Of a DNA stretch of 23,354 nucleotides, positions 15,153-21,878 are shown piece after piece. The stretch is taken from IMG/VR virus record IMGVR_UViG_3300048555_000201, positions 1-23,354 of that record. The stretch is one strand, 5' to 3'. The stretch's first letter is position 1. Each line of letters begins with the position of its first letter. This DNA is from a virus. Made by a program: the position numbers and the translations under genes. Under the pieces are notes generated by a model that saw only the letters and a list, made by a program, of their open reading frames with translations, did not search any database and had not been told where the DNA came from.

Positions 15153-15609
15153 GTCTATTGAGAAAATGTTCCGCGCCATGAGCGACGTCGAACGTCTGGC
15201 TACTGTCGATATGATAAGCACAGTATGCAAGGAGCTTGGTGACACAGGCTTTACCGAGGCTGAGAAGTCGGCCCCCAAGAAGACGGCTTGGAAGAAGCGA
15301 GCGAGGGGTGCGTCTGCCAAGTCTTACTGGATGCGCTCGGTCAAGGGCTTGGATAAAACCAAGAAGGGAATGTTCCAGATCGAAGGAGACTGGGTCAACA
15401 ACGTCGCCAAGGATTGTGAGTATGGAGAGAAGGTGGTTCTTGGAATCAAGGGAGACGAAAAGAAATACCACCTGATTACTAGGGCAACGGCAGGATCATT
15501 CTCGTTTAATGATTCTAACGGCAACCTTGTGAACCTAGAGAACTGCGAATCTCTCTTTGATTCAGAAAAATTTGGGGCCGTACTGAGTGAGATCGAGCGA
15601 GGATTGTGA
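15136..15609 (+). CDS. Last gene of the early operon, unknown
   Basis: A 157-residue protein with a strong GAGGAGG site about eight bases before ATG. A helical N-terminus (MFRAMSDVERLATVDMIS) leads to a basic linker (KKTAWKKRARGASAK) and a beta-rich C-terminal half (VVLGIKGDEKKYHLITRAT, SFSFNDSNGNLVNLENC). It ends seven bases before the hairpin at 15616. It may bind nucleic acid through the basic linker. Not recognised. Confidence 0.75.
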   Translation: MSVIVKSIEKMFRAMSDVERLATVDMISTVCKELGDTGFTEAEKSAPKKTAWKKRARGASAKSYWMRSVKGLDKTKKGMFQIEGDWVNNVAKDCEYGEKVVLGIKGDEKKYHLITRATAGSFSFNDSNGNLVNLENCESLFDSEKFGAVLSEIERGL

Positions 15610-15615
15610 CTCACG

Positions 15616-15633
15616 TGGGGGCGTAAGCCCCCA
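15616..15633. terminator. Hairpin at the end of the early operon
   Basis: TGGGGGC (15616-15622) and GCCCCCA (15627-15633) pair perfectly around a GTAA tetraloop just after the operon stop. No T-run follows, so it may mark the mRNA end by other means or protect it from decay. Confidence 0.5.
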
Positions 15634-15645
15634 TCCACTCCCACA

Positions 15646-15695
15646 ATAACAAAGGGTGTTGTCAATATAACAAAAGGTGTATAACATGGTATACA
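15646..15695 (+). promoter_or_regulatory. Promoter with tandem and palindromic operators before the LuxR/integrase genes
   Basis: Two copies of ATAACAAA(G/A)GGTGT start at 15646 and 15667, exactly 21 bases (two helix turns) apart, differing at one base. A perfect inverted repeat TGTATA (15678-15683) / TATACA (15690-15695), six bases apart, follows. A possible -35 TTGTCA (15659-15664) and -10 TAACAT (15682-15687) with 17-base spacing lie within them, so a bound protein would block polymerase. The LuxR-type gene downstream may be the regulator. Confidence 0.6.
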
Positions 15696-15884
15696 TGAAA
15701 TAAGTAAAGAGAGGTTACATTACTATGACAAAAACAAAAATTTTCAACTACGGCATTACGGCTCCATCTGCTTGGTATCGGAGGGCATCCTGTGGAATTT
15801 CGTCTCCACCCCCCTGCTTATTTACATTGCGAACAGATAACGGTTTAGGAATGAAGATAGGTACGGAATCAGTAGGAAATAACG
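15696..15884 (+). other. Untranslated leader before the LuxR-type gene
   Basis: About 190 bases with no convincing gene. A frame opening at 15725 has only a distant ribosome site, has odd composition and runs on into the next gene out of frame, so I do not call it. A GTGGA/TCCAC hairpin lies at 15792-15809. A long leader here may affect expression of the regulator. Confidence 0.45.
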
Positions 15885-16394
15885 ATGGAACTCACAGAAC
15901 TAATGGCCAGTGTAAGCCGAGTGGAGCACAAGCTAGAAGAACAGACGCAACAGCTAAAACTATTAACTCAAATTGTAACCTTCTTGTCGGAGAAGATCAG
16001 CACAACCACATCGCAAGATGGTGCGGAGACAACCTCACATTCGGTAGCTACGATGACGGAGACACCGAACACGCTATTCAAACTCACCCTAAAGCAACAT
16101 GGAACATTGCAAATGTTGCTTGATGGTAAGTCTAACTTTGAAATAGCTAAAAGATTTGATGTGTCAGAGGACACAGCCAAAGTCTACGTGAGGACAATAG
16201 CCAAGAAGTATGGGGTTAATACACGCGCCCAGATCGTCATGGCTACCTTGGAAGAGTTCAACTCAGTCGGTGATGATGTCTATCAGAGAATATCTGGTGG
16301 TCTGCCTAAAGATTGGCACTCCAATTTCTCTGAGCCAGATCCATTCGCTGACCTATACAGCAGGAAGAAGCATGAGCCTAAATCTAAGTCTTAG
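15885..16394 (+). CDS. LuxR/GerE-type HTH regulator with coiled-coil N-terminus
   Basis: A 169-residue protein with AGGA seven bases before ATG; an in-frame stop lies twelve bases upstream, fixing the start. Residues 1-38 form a coiled coil (RVEHKLEEQTQQLKLLTQIV), probably for dimer formation. Residues 66-122 are a GerE-type HTH: LTLKQHGTLQMLLDGKSNFE, IAKRFDVSEDTAKVYVRTIA, then KYGVNTRAQIV, with the recognition helix around 94-108. There is no receiver or autoinducer domain, so it is a minimal DNA-binder. It lies just downstream of the operator cluster and overlaps the integrase by 23 bases, so they are co-expressed. It is a good candidate for the lysogeny regulator or an integrase control factor. 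Confidence 0.85.
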   Translation: MELTELMASVSRVEHKLEEQTQQLKLLTQIVTFLSEKISTTTSQDGAETTSHSVATMTETPNTLFKLTLKQHGTLQMLLDGKSNFEIAKRFDVSEDTAKVYVRTIAKKYGVNTRAQIVMATLEEFNSVGDDVYQRISGGLPKDWHSNFSEPDPFADLYSRKKHEPKSKS

Positions 16395-17400
16395 GGGTAA
16401 CGTCTGGCAGGTCAATGGAAGCGTCAAAACTTTGACGGGTGACACTGTTCGCGTCAGAAAGTCGACGGGGTTCACGAAACCTGAGAGACGCTACGCCCAA
16501 GTTGTTATGAATAAAATTATGGAAGATGCCCTTCACGGGCGTCTCCCTACCAAAGACGCATCTTCTGGAGTCGAGTACGTCGCCGATGCCATTGATGCTT
16601 TTATCCATCGACCTAGTCCGCCGGGTGAGACAGACGTCAGGGCTTTAATGAAAGTGAAGTCTGAGTTGGGGTCTATCAAGCTAAAGACAATAACAATCGC
16701 TGACTTCATGGATTACTTTTCCAAGCGTCGGATTGCGGCAAACTCTTTGGCGCGTGAAATGACGAGCGTCAACGCCATGATTAGTTATGCGAGAGACGGT
16801 GGCATGTCCGCGCCAGACATCAAACTAAAGAGACCACAGTACGACGACGAGCGAGTAAGGTGGTTGTATCGAGAAGAAATGGATGCGCTTATCGAGGCGT
16901 GTCCACCAGACATCAAGACCCTTGTGGCTTTCCTGTTCTTTACGGGCGCAAGACTTGGTGAGGCTACGTCCTTGAGGTGGAGAGACGTGGTTGGCAACTC
17001 GGCTATCTTTTCTAGCCGCAAGGGTAAGGCCAAGAAGATTAGACGCCGATCAATAATACTTTCTCCATCCATGATTGAGGCCATGGGGGAGAAGGGCGCG
17101 TCTAATGATTATGTTTTCAAGAACACAATCGGAAACAAATGGGATCGAAGTAATTTCTACACATACTTCAACCCTGTTTGCGAAGAGCTAGGGATTGAAG
17201 ACTTCCACCCACATGATTGCAGACACACGTTTGCATCACACCTAGTGCAGAAGGGCGCAAGCCTTGGACACGTGGCCGAACTACTAGGTCACTCGTCTTT
17301 GCAGATGGTGATGAGGTATGCACATTTAGCACCTGCACACCTTGAGAGTACTGTTAGTCTCCTTTGGGATGCTGACACAAAACGGACACAACCCCAATGA
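16372..17400 (+). CDS. int: Tyrosine site-specific recombinase (phage integrase)
   Basis: A 342-residue integrase that would insert the phage into the host chromosome and excise it. I chose the ATG at 16372 (AGGA upstream), since residues before it do not resemble an integrase. An N-terminal arm-binding region is followed by a core-binding domain (about 70-155) and a catalytic domain with R194 (FTGARLGEA), K217, H281 and R284 (HDCRHTF), H307 (LLGHSS) and Y316 (MRYAHL), so all key residues are present. It overlaps the LuxR-type gene and ends 12 bases before a tRNA gene on the other strand, the usual place for an attachment site. Confidence 0.95.
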   Translation: MSLNLSLRGNVWQVNGSVKTLTGDTVRVRKSTGFTKPERRYAQVVMNKIMEDALHGRLPTKDASSGVEYVADAIDAFIHRPSPPGETDVRALMKVKSELGSIKLKTITIADFMDYFSKRRIAANSLAREMTSVNAMISYARDGGMSAPDIKLKRPQYDDERVRWLYREEMDALIEACPPDIKTLVAFLFFTGARLGEATSLRWRDVVGNSAIFSSRKGKAKKIRRRSIILSPSMIEAMGEKGASNDYVFKNTIGNKWDRSNFYTYFNPVCEELGIEDFHPHDCRHTFASHLVQKGASLGHVAELLGHSSLQMVMRYAHLAPAHLESTVSLLWDADTKRTQPQ

Positions 17401-17412
17401 ATAGGGAGTGGA

Positions 17413-17487
17413 TGGTGCTGTCGGAGAGGATTGAACTCTCGACCTCTCACTTACCAAGCGAGTGCTCTACCACTGAGCTACGACAGC
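17413..17487 (-). tRNA. tRNA-Thr (anticodon GGT), CCA encoded
   Basis: The minus strand folds into a complete cloverleaf. The acceptor stem GCTGTCG/CGACAGC is perfect. The D stem is GCTC/GAGC. The anticodon stem CTCGC/GTGAG has one G-T pair, with loop TTGGTAA giving anticodon GGT. The variable loop has 5 bases, the T stem is GAGAG/CTCTC with loop TTCAATC, and the discriminator A and CCA are encoded. Nothing looks degenerate. Sitting next to the integrase, it is either a phage-carried tRNA, a target rebuilt by integration, or part of attP. No second copy of its 3' half was seen in the window. Confidence 0.95.
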
Positions 17488-17715
17488 ATTCTTGTGCCAC
17501 TGTATTCGCCCTTACCAACGGTGTCTGTGTCTCGAAACTAAACCCTTTCGAATTAATTAAACACCTAAAGAAACTTAATGATTTGAAACTTTTTAAACGA
17601 CGTACTCTTACGGGTGTAATGAGTCACGTAAATGACACACTTAATTGGACAATTGTTACCATATATCGTACTGATAGAGAATCAATTTCCTCTAAGGGTG
17701 TCTGGAGAACTGCAA
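17488..17715 (+). promoter_or_regulatory. AT-rich regulatory region after the tRNA
   Basis: Without a convincing gene. It contains AACGGTGT (17517-17524), TTACGGGTGTAA (17608-17619, a TTAC/GTAA inverted repeat), AATTG-GA-CAATT (17643-17654) and AAGGGTGT (17694-17701). These recall the GGTGT elements before the LuxR-type gene. It must hold the promoter of the next three genes, but I see no confident -35/-10 pair. If the tRNA is the attachment site, integrase arm sites could also lie here. Confidence 0.5.
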
Positions 17716-17934
17716 ATGATTGAAGCAAAACAGGCAATAAGACCACCGTTCTCTCCAGAGGAACGTAAAGACATGGACAATGTTCTGGAGGGATTGATCG
17801 AGCACATTGTAAGATACACAAACAACAAAGAAAGCGTAGCAGTAAAACACTTCGCTGACGATCTGACTGACATGCTCGTTGATATCAAGGTTGATCTAAA
17901 CAAATTTGATATAAAGGAGAAGGTCAATGGATAA
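17716..17934 (+). CDS. Small helical protein, unknown
   Basis: A 72-residue protein starting MIEAKQAIRP at an ATG with GGAG eight bases upstream. An upstream in-frame start at 17632 lacks a site. It is mainly helical (MDNVLEGLIEHIVRYTNNK, FADDLTDMLVDIKVDLNKF) with no motif. It overlaps the next gene by 8 bases. Function unknown. Confidence 0.7.
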   Translation: MIEAKQAIRPPFSPEERKDMDNVLEGLIEHIVRYTNNKESVAVKHFADDLTDMLVDIKVDLNKFDIKEKVNG

Positions 17935-18217
17935 CAAGCGAGAGTTTATTGAAGTTGGAAAGCTCTACCTAGTCAAAGAGGAGGAGCAATTCATTAGCGT
18001 TGAGTGGATGATGAATGAAAATGTCACCACCAAGAACGCCGCCGCCGAACTGATCGACTTCCTGAAACGCTGTACTGATAACTCGACTTGGGTTGTCAAC
18101 ACAGTGTTGCGGATAAAGGAAGGAGATAACAATGCACAGGTTGAAGACGGAGGAGATCAGAGCGGCAATACTGATAAGCAGGGAACTGGAGAACTTGAAC
18201 AGACCCCTAGCAATTAA
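17927..18217 (+). CDS. Small protein with acidic tail, unknown
   Basis: A 96-residue protein with AAGGAG before its ATG. Residues 1-65 look folded (FIEVGKLYLVKEEEQFISVE, AAELIDFLKRCTDN). The last 27 residues are Gly/Gln/Asp-rich and coincide with the reading frame of the next gene. It overlaps that gene by 86 bases, an unusually long overlap, and the acidic tail may be a by-product of it. Not recognised. Confidence 0.65.
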   Translation: MDNKREFIEVGKLYLVKEEEQFISVEWMMNENVTTKNAAAELIDFLKRCTDNSTWVVNTVLRIKEGDNNAQVEDGGDQSGNTDKQGTGELEQTPSN

Positions 18218-18380
18218 GGAACTTCCATTAGTGGTGGGGCGTAGCGCGGCAAGCATACGTCCCATCCTTGTCAGACTTACCCACTGCCGGATACTACAGA
18301 GAAAAGATATGAGAAGTGGGATTGAGAAGGGCGAGAAGTGGGGAGTCTACTGGAAGAGATGGTTAGAAGATTACGCCTAG
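18132..18380 (+). CDS. Small winged-helix-like DNA-binding candidate
   Basis: An 82-residue basic protein with GGAAGGAG about six bases before ATG. The order of a first helix (EEIRAAILISRELENL), PLAIKELPLVVGRSAASIRP as a helix-turn-helix, VLVRLTHCRILQRKD as a helix leading to a wing, and KWGVYWKRW as a final strand resembles a winged helix. It begins inside the preceding gene and ends four bases past the start of the convergent minus-strand gene. It may be a small regulator. The fold is inferred from pattern only. Confidence 0.65.
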   Translation: MHRLKTEEIRAAILISRELENLNRPLAIKELPLVVGRSAASIRPILVRLTHCRILQRKDMRSGIEKGEKWGVYWKRWLEDYA

Positions 18381-18568
18381 ACACCAAGGCCATCAGACAT
18401 CTGCACACAGCTAGATATAATCTTTCCCCCCTTGGGTTTGGTGGCATCAAGTCTTGTCACCAATTCCACCCTCGCCTGTTCGCAAGCATACAGAGATTTG
18501 TAAAGCATCTGGTCAGACGCAATCTGAAACGTCGTACCCTGTAGAAGTATTAGAGCTATCATCCACAT
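18377..18568 (-). CDS. Small membrane or secreted protein, unknown
   Basis: A 63-residue protein starting MWMIALILLQ at an ATG with GGGA about eight bases upstream. A TTG start ten codons earlier would overlap the previous gene. A short hydrophobic N-terminus is followed by a soluble part with two Cys (YACEQARVELV, IISSCVQM). It is next to the lysis-type genes, so a spanin- or holin-like accessory is possible, but no lipobox is present. It converges with the 18132 gene with a 4-base overlap. Confidence 0.55.
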   Translation of the reverse strand: MWMIALILLQGTTFQIASDQMLYKSLYACEQARVELVTRLDATKPKGGKIISSCVQMSDGLGV

Positions 18569-18572
18569 TAAA

Positions 18573-19019
18573 CTATCCCGCCAATCTTGTTGCCACAAAA
18601 AGCATTAGGCCAATGACAAGTAGGCCACCCAAAGCAACGGCGATTATAATTAGAGTTGCCTCCTGCTTTTCTGCTCGGAGTTTTCTCGCTTCAATCTCGG
18701 CTTGTTTTCGCTCTCGTCTTATCTCTGCGCGTAATTGTAAAAGCTCATGCCATGCGCTGTGACCACGTGAGTATACTACGATCTCGCGTAGCTCCGCCTC
18801 TAAGTCTTTTGCTCTTTGCTTGTCGACGAATGTAGACAGGGCTTCCTCGTTTACCGAGAGAACCTGCCTGTTCTTTTTCTTATTGTGGTCTTTGTTGACC
18901 TCGTCGCAAGCATCCCACATCTTCCCAAGTTCTTTGGCAAGACTGTGCAACTCTTTACCTGCTGTGAGTCCGGCCTTAACAGCACCGAACGCCGCTACTG
19001 CGGTAGATATTGGTTCCAT
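18573..19019 (-). CDS. Coiled-coil protein with C-terminal membrane anchor
   Basis: A 148-residue protein starting MEPISTAVAA. The N-terminal 30 residues are Ala-rich and amphipathic, the middle has a basic patch (DHNKKKNRQ) and a long charged helix (about 95-118: RAEIRRERKQAEIEARKLR), and residues 121-143 form one transmembrane helix near the C-terminus. This architecture recurs beside lysin or structural genes in marine phages as I recall. It may be a virion-associated or lysis membrane protein. It lies four bases after the lysin stop in the same operon. The exact role is unknown. Confidence 0.75.
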   Translation of the reverse strand: MEPISTAVAAFGAVKAGLTAGKELHSLAKELGKMWDACDEVNKDHNKKKNRQVLSVNEEALSTFVDKQRAKDLEAELREIVVYSRGHSAWHELLQLRAEIRRERKQAEIEARKLRAEKQEATLIIIAVALGGLLVIGLMLFVATRLAG

Positions 19020-19023
19020 TTAA

Positions 19024-19956
19024 TCACGCTAAGCCTAGTACCTTGTTCATATCCAAAGACGTCAGACTTTGAGTAGTCTTCTCCAGTGCTTGCCGCTGTT
19101 GTGGAGTAAGGTTCTCTGTGGTCTGGGGGTCTTGCTTTTGAAAGCCAGTTACGTAGGAAGGAAATCGCTCAGTAGAAAACCACTCTTCTATTGAACGCTT
19201 ATCCGCGTCTTGTCTGCGTGAGATCATGTAGGCTTGTTGTTCCATCATCCGTTGTTGTGGATTCAGGGAGTTAAAAAAATTGATTGCCGCTTCTGCGACG
19301 TTATACATTTTAGTATCTTGTACCGCATCAGTAACAGACTGCTGTACTAGCGGTGAATATTCAGGCTCATAAACTTCCTGAACCTGCTTCTCGTCTGACC
19401 CCGCAGCTTCCTCGGCTGCTGCCAGACTTACTTCAGTGTTCTTACTCTCTCCTTCTTCTGGTTGAGATGGTTGTTCTCCGTCAGGCTTCGGTTCACCGAA
19501 GACTGCGGAAAGCATTTGCTTGCCTATGCCATCATCGCGATTTACGAAATCACTAACCGCCTCTGCATTTGGATCAAGCTCGATATGCCAAGGCTCCCAG
19601 TCCATCCTGAAGTGGAGACCAAAAGACGGTGCGTTTTGATGCGCCCACGATCTTGCTTCGTCTGACCCATATTTCAAGTCTGCTGCTGTGCCATGATTGT
19701 GTTGAGACTTTCCGGGTGGTGCCACCCACTTCCGGGCTGCCGCCGGGCTGCCGTATTTTTCGAGAGCGTCTTGGTAAAGTCTACCCTGATGTTCGTCTGA
19801 CCTGTAGCCAGAGTATATTGATATGTTGTGGCCCGCTTCCTTCGCGGCATCCATAAAAGGCACGAGGTTGGTTCCGAATCCCTGATTGAAATTCAGATGG
19901 GATTCGTCCTTACCCTTTGACAGGTAACCAGAAAGATGGTCGCTGAAGCCGCTCAT
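19024..19956 (-). CDS. VanY-type D-Ala-D-Ala carboxypeptidase fused to a C-terminal domain
   Basis: A 310-residue protein. Residues about 25-130 form a peptidase M15/VanY domain: SGYRSDEHQG at 49-58, the zinc motif SQHNHGTAAD (84-93, with H86 and D93 as ligands) and EPWHIE with H124. Such enzymes cut peptidoglycan cross-links and serve as endolysins or virion-associated wall enzymes. After a Glu/Pro-rich linker (about 155-190) comes an extra region of 110 residues, Gln-rich and helical, likely structural. There is no signal peptide. The zinc ligands are complete. The long tail argues that it may be a virion component rather than a simple free lysin. Confidence 0.88.
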   Translation of the reverse strand: MSGFSDHLSGYLSKGKDESHLNFNQGFGTNLVPFMDAAKEAGHNISIYSGYRSDEHQGRLYQDALEKYGSPAAARKWVAPPGKSQHNHGTAADLKYGSDEARSWAHQNAPSFGLHFRMDWEPWHIELDPNAEAVSDFVNRDDGIGKQMLSAVFGEPKPDGEQPSQPEEGESKNTEVSLAAAEEAAGSDEKQVQEVYEPEYSPLVQQSVTDAVQDTKMYNVAEAAINFFNSLNPQQRMMEQQAYMISRRQDADKRSIEEWFSTERFPSYVTGFQKQDPQTTENLTPQQRQALEKTTQSLTSLDMNKVLGLA

Positions 19957-20172
19957 TTATCTTCGCCTTAACACCGATCCAGAACGTCCAGAGAATCCAG
20001 TTCCACCCACAGTTGTAGGCTTCTGCTGATTCAGACTTCGGCCAAATTGTGTGGCCACATTTGACTGGATGCGTAGAGCTTTGGGTTGTCCCATTTGACT
20101 GCTTCTACCACCGCCAGATCCAGAGATGGTGCCGAACACCAATCCCTTATTTTTATTTCTGTTGCCTCTCAT
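19957..20172 (-). CDS. Small Gly/Ser/Arg-rich basic protein, unknown
   Basis: A 71-residue, very basic, probably disordered protein (starts MRGNRNKNKG, ends SGSVLRRR) with GAGG upstream. It ends immediately before the lysin gene. Composition is Gly, Ser, Gln, Asn and Arg, and no motif is seen. It may be a minor virion or nucleic-acid-contacting protein. Not recognised. Confidence 0.6.
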   Translation of the reverse strand: MRGNRNKNKGLVFGTISGSGGGRSSQMGQPKALRIQSNVATQFGRSLNQQKPTTVGGTGFSGRSGSVLRRR

Positions 20173-20190
20173 ACTTATTTCCTCTTGGGT

Positions 20191-20829
20191 TTAGTGCTCG
20201 AAACCTTCGCCTTGAAGCCGCCCTTGGAGGGCTTCTTCTTCTGTGTACTCGTAGGCTTTCGCATCGACTTTTTCATTCCACGCATCAAACTTCTCCATTC
20301 GGTTTCTAATAATAGTCATGTCTTCTGGTGAGTAAGACCGATAGTATCTCGTGCGAAGGAGTCGTTTCGATGCTCCCACCAGATGCTTGTATGATTGCAT
20401 AAGTATTATGGCGTAGTCGTCCGCACCGAGACCTTTATATTCAGGTATGTTCTCATCTTCTTCAGCATCAGGATGAAACCCAGTTAGCCAGACGCCGAAG
20501 TGGTTCCTGTTTTGCAAGTCTATCCACAAGTAGAACTGCTCCGGGGTTAGCTCTTGCGCCTCAGTCCAAGCCAAGATGTGCATGGTATCAGACGTCGGCG
20601 GGTAGAGAGCTTTCATCTCTATCACGGCCTCCAACTCTGGAGTCACATGAACCATAATGTTCTCTTGCATCCACGCTTGCCTAGCGAAGGGGCAGGGTGG
20701 TAGACCTCCATGATCCTCCGAAGGAACCTCTAATATTTTTTCGCTCCAGTCCCGTATCTCATTACAGATTAGGACAGCGTCGTTTTCCCACGTATCCACG
20801 CTACTAACACTTTCCTCTTTCCGAACCAT
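20191..20829 (-). CDS. Phage protein with CPFARQAW motif, partner of the oxygenase
   Basis: A 212-residue protein with GAGG five bases before ATG. It overlaps the oxygenase gene by 61 bases, so they are co-translated. Residues 46-53 read CPFARQAW, and an aromatic, acidic central region (TEAQELTPEQFYLWIDLQN) precedes a basic C-terminal stretch with helices. I recall the CPFA..AW pattern beside 2OG oxygenases in marine phages, without a known function. It could be the oxygenase's substrate or adaptor. That is inference from neighbourhood. Confidence 0.75.
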   Translation of the reverse strand: MVRKEESVSSVDTWENDAVLICNEIRDWSEKILEVPSEDHGGLPPCPFARQAWMQENIMVHVTPELEAVIEMKALYPPTSDTMHILAWTEAQELTPEQFYLWIDLQNRNHFGVWLTGFHPDAEEDENIPEYKGLGADDYAIILMQSYKHLVGASKRLLRTRYYRSYSPEDMTIIRNRMEKFDAWNEKVDAKAYEYTEEEALQGRLQGEGFEH

Positions 20830-21335
20830 ACCGGCCTCGCTTGATGTAATATATGTGATGGAAATATAGCCATTGACCCACGTTCACGTGGGGCATATGG
20901 CGACTGACCTTGCCCAAATATCTTGAGCTTGCCACCTAAGTAATCACTGGGATGGGATAGCTGAATGCTTACCGAATACTTTCTGCAAGCAACTTGGTCT
21001 GCACCGTTGTCTACGTGGCGGTTGTAGAACTGCAAGGGGCCGTACTCTAAATACTGTAGGGGTTCGATACTGCACTCACGCAGATCAAACTTTAGAGTTC
21101 TTTTATTTATCTCATCAACAGCATTTAATATTTCAGAGAAGAGCCATATGTTGTTTGGCTCCTCATGAATCCAACCGCTCTTACAGTTGCGAGCGAGAGG
21201 TGTGAAGCGGAACTTTCCTCCCTTGGATAAAGTCCCTGCTCTAATAAGTTGTGAAGTCTTGGTGATCTCTAGGATCTTATCTACTTTCTCTTCGTCAAAG
21301 AACGGAGATAAAGAAAACCATTTTTGTATGTGCAT
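20769..21335 (-). CDS. 2OG-Fe(II) oxygenase
   Basis: A 188-residue dioxygenase with AGGAG seven bases before ATG. The double-stranded beta-helix signature is visible: RHVDN with H107 and D109, a later H164 (HILHQARPV) as third iron ligand, and R174 for the 2-oxoglutarate carboxylate (GKRKVLVAW). Such enzymes hydroxylate proteins (prolyl-4-hydroxylase-like, PKHD type), nucleic acids or small molecules using oxygen and 2-oxoglutarate. No substrate domain is present. The neighbouring CPFA gene may define the target. Confidence 0.9.
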   Translation of the reverse strand: MHIQKWFSLSPFFDEEKVDKILEITKTSQLIRAGTLSKGGKFRFTPLARNCKSGWIHEEPNNIWLFSEILNAVDEINKRTLKFDLRECSIEPLQYLEYGPLQFYNRHVDNGADQVACRKYSVSIQLSHPSDYLGGKLKIFGQGQSPYAPRERGSMAIFPSHILHQARPVWFGKRKVLVAWIRGKTTLS

Positions 21336-21368
21336 TTACGTCTCCTGTATCAGAGAGACTATGCAATC

Positions 21369-21878
21369 CTACTGACGTGGTCGTCCTAGATGTTCGATGA
21401 TAGCGGTACACCAGTCTACTAACTCAACGTAGTCAGACGAACCTTTCATTTCGTTAGCCTTGAGACAGACTAACTGGACGTTTTTTTCGGTGTATCCGAG
21501 GCTATTGTCTATTCTATCAAGAGAGACATTGGTTTCAACGCGACCCTCTCCCCTCTCATAAGTCAGTTCAACACCAGACACAGCGCACTTTCCAGACTGC
21601 TGAACGTACAGACGGAACAGGAAGTCTGGCGTGAGATCACCCCTCCCGTGTTTCTTATTTGATCGGCCACCACCCGCCCACAGCAATGCGGACAATGCGT
21701 GTTCCATGTTTCCGTTCAATCTCTTTATTGTGCGTGTCCTGTTACAAGTCTTGCAACGTCCGTATGGCTTGCCAACCCGCCCTTCTTGCTCGGCTGTCTT
21801 GCCAGATCTAAGTCTAAATTCAGTTAGTGGTAATGTTCTTTTGCAACCCGTACACTGACGCACATTCTCCGTCAGCAT
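21369..21878 (-). CDS. HNH-type endonuclease-like protein with zinc-binding N-terminus
   Basis: A 169-residue protein. The N-terminus has a Cys-pair zinc motif (C9xxC12 and C42xxC45). The C-terminal half has the ordered features of the phage HNH-type fold: GKCAVSG (C98), SLDRIDNSLGYT (119-130), NVQLVC and KANEMKG (140-146). The usual first His of the motif is replaced by the DRID variant, which occurs in a common phage subfamily. It may nick DNA at packaging sites or act as a homing-type or repair nuclease. It overlaps the preceding nuclease gene by 59 bases. Activity is uncertain because of the variant residues. Confidence 0.8.
   Translation of the reverse strand: MLTENVRQCTGCKRTLPLTEFRLRSGKTAEQEGRVGKPYGRCKTCNRTRTIKRLNGNMEHALSALLWAGGGRSNKKHGRGDLTPDFLFRLYVQQSGKCAVSGVELTYERGEGRVETNVSLDRIDNSLGYTEKNVQLVCLKANEMKGSSDYVELVDWCTAIIEHLGRPRQ

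Noticed and set aside
15725-16123. Frame before and into the LuxR-type gene
   Set aside because: The ribosome site is distant and weak, composition is odd, and most of it overlaps a well-supported gene out of frame.
17632-17715. N-terminal extension of the 72-residue protein
   Set aside because: No ribosome site at 17632, and the segment holds palindromes. The ATG at 17716 has a suitable GGAG.
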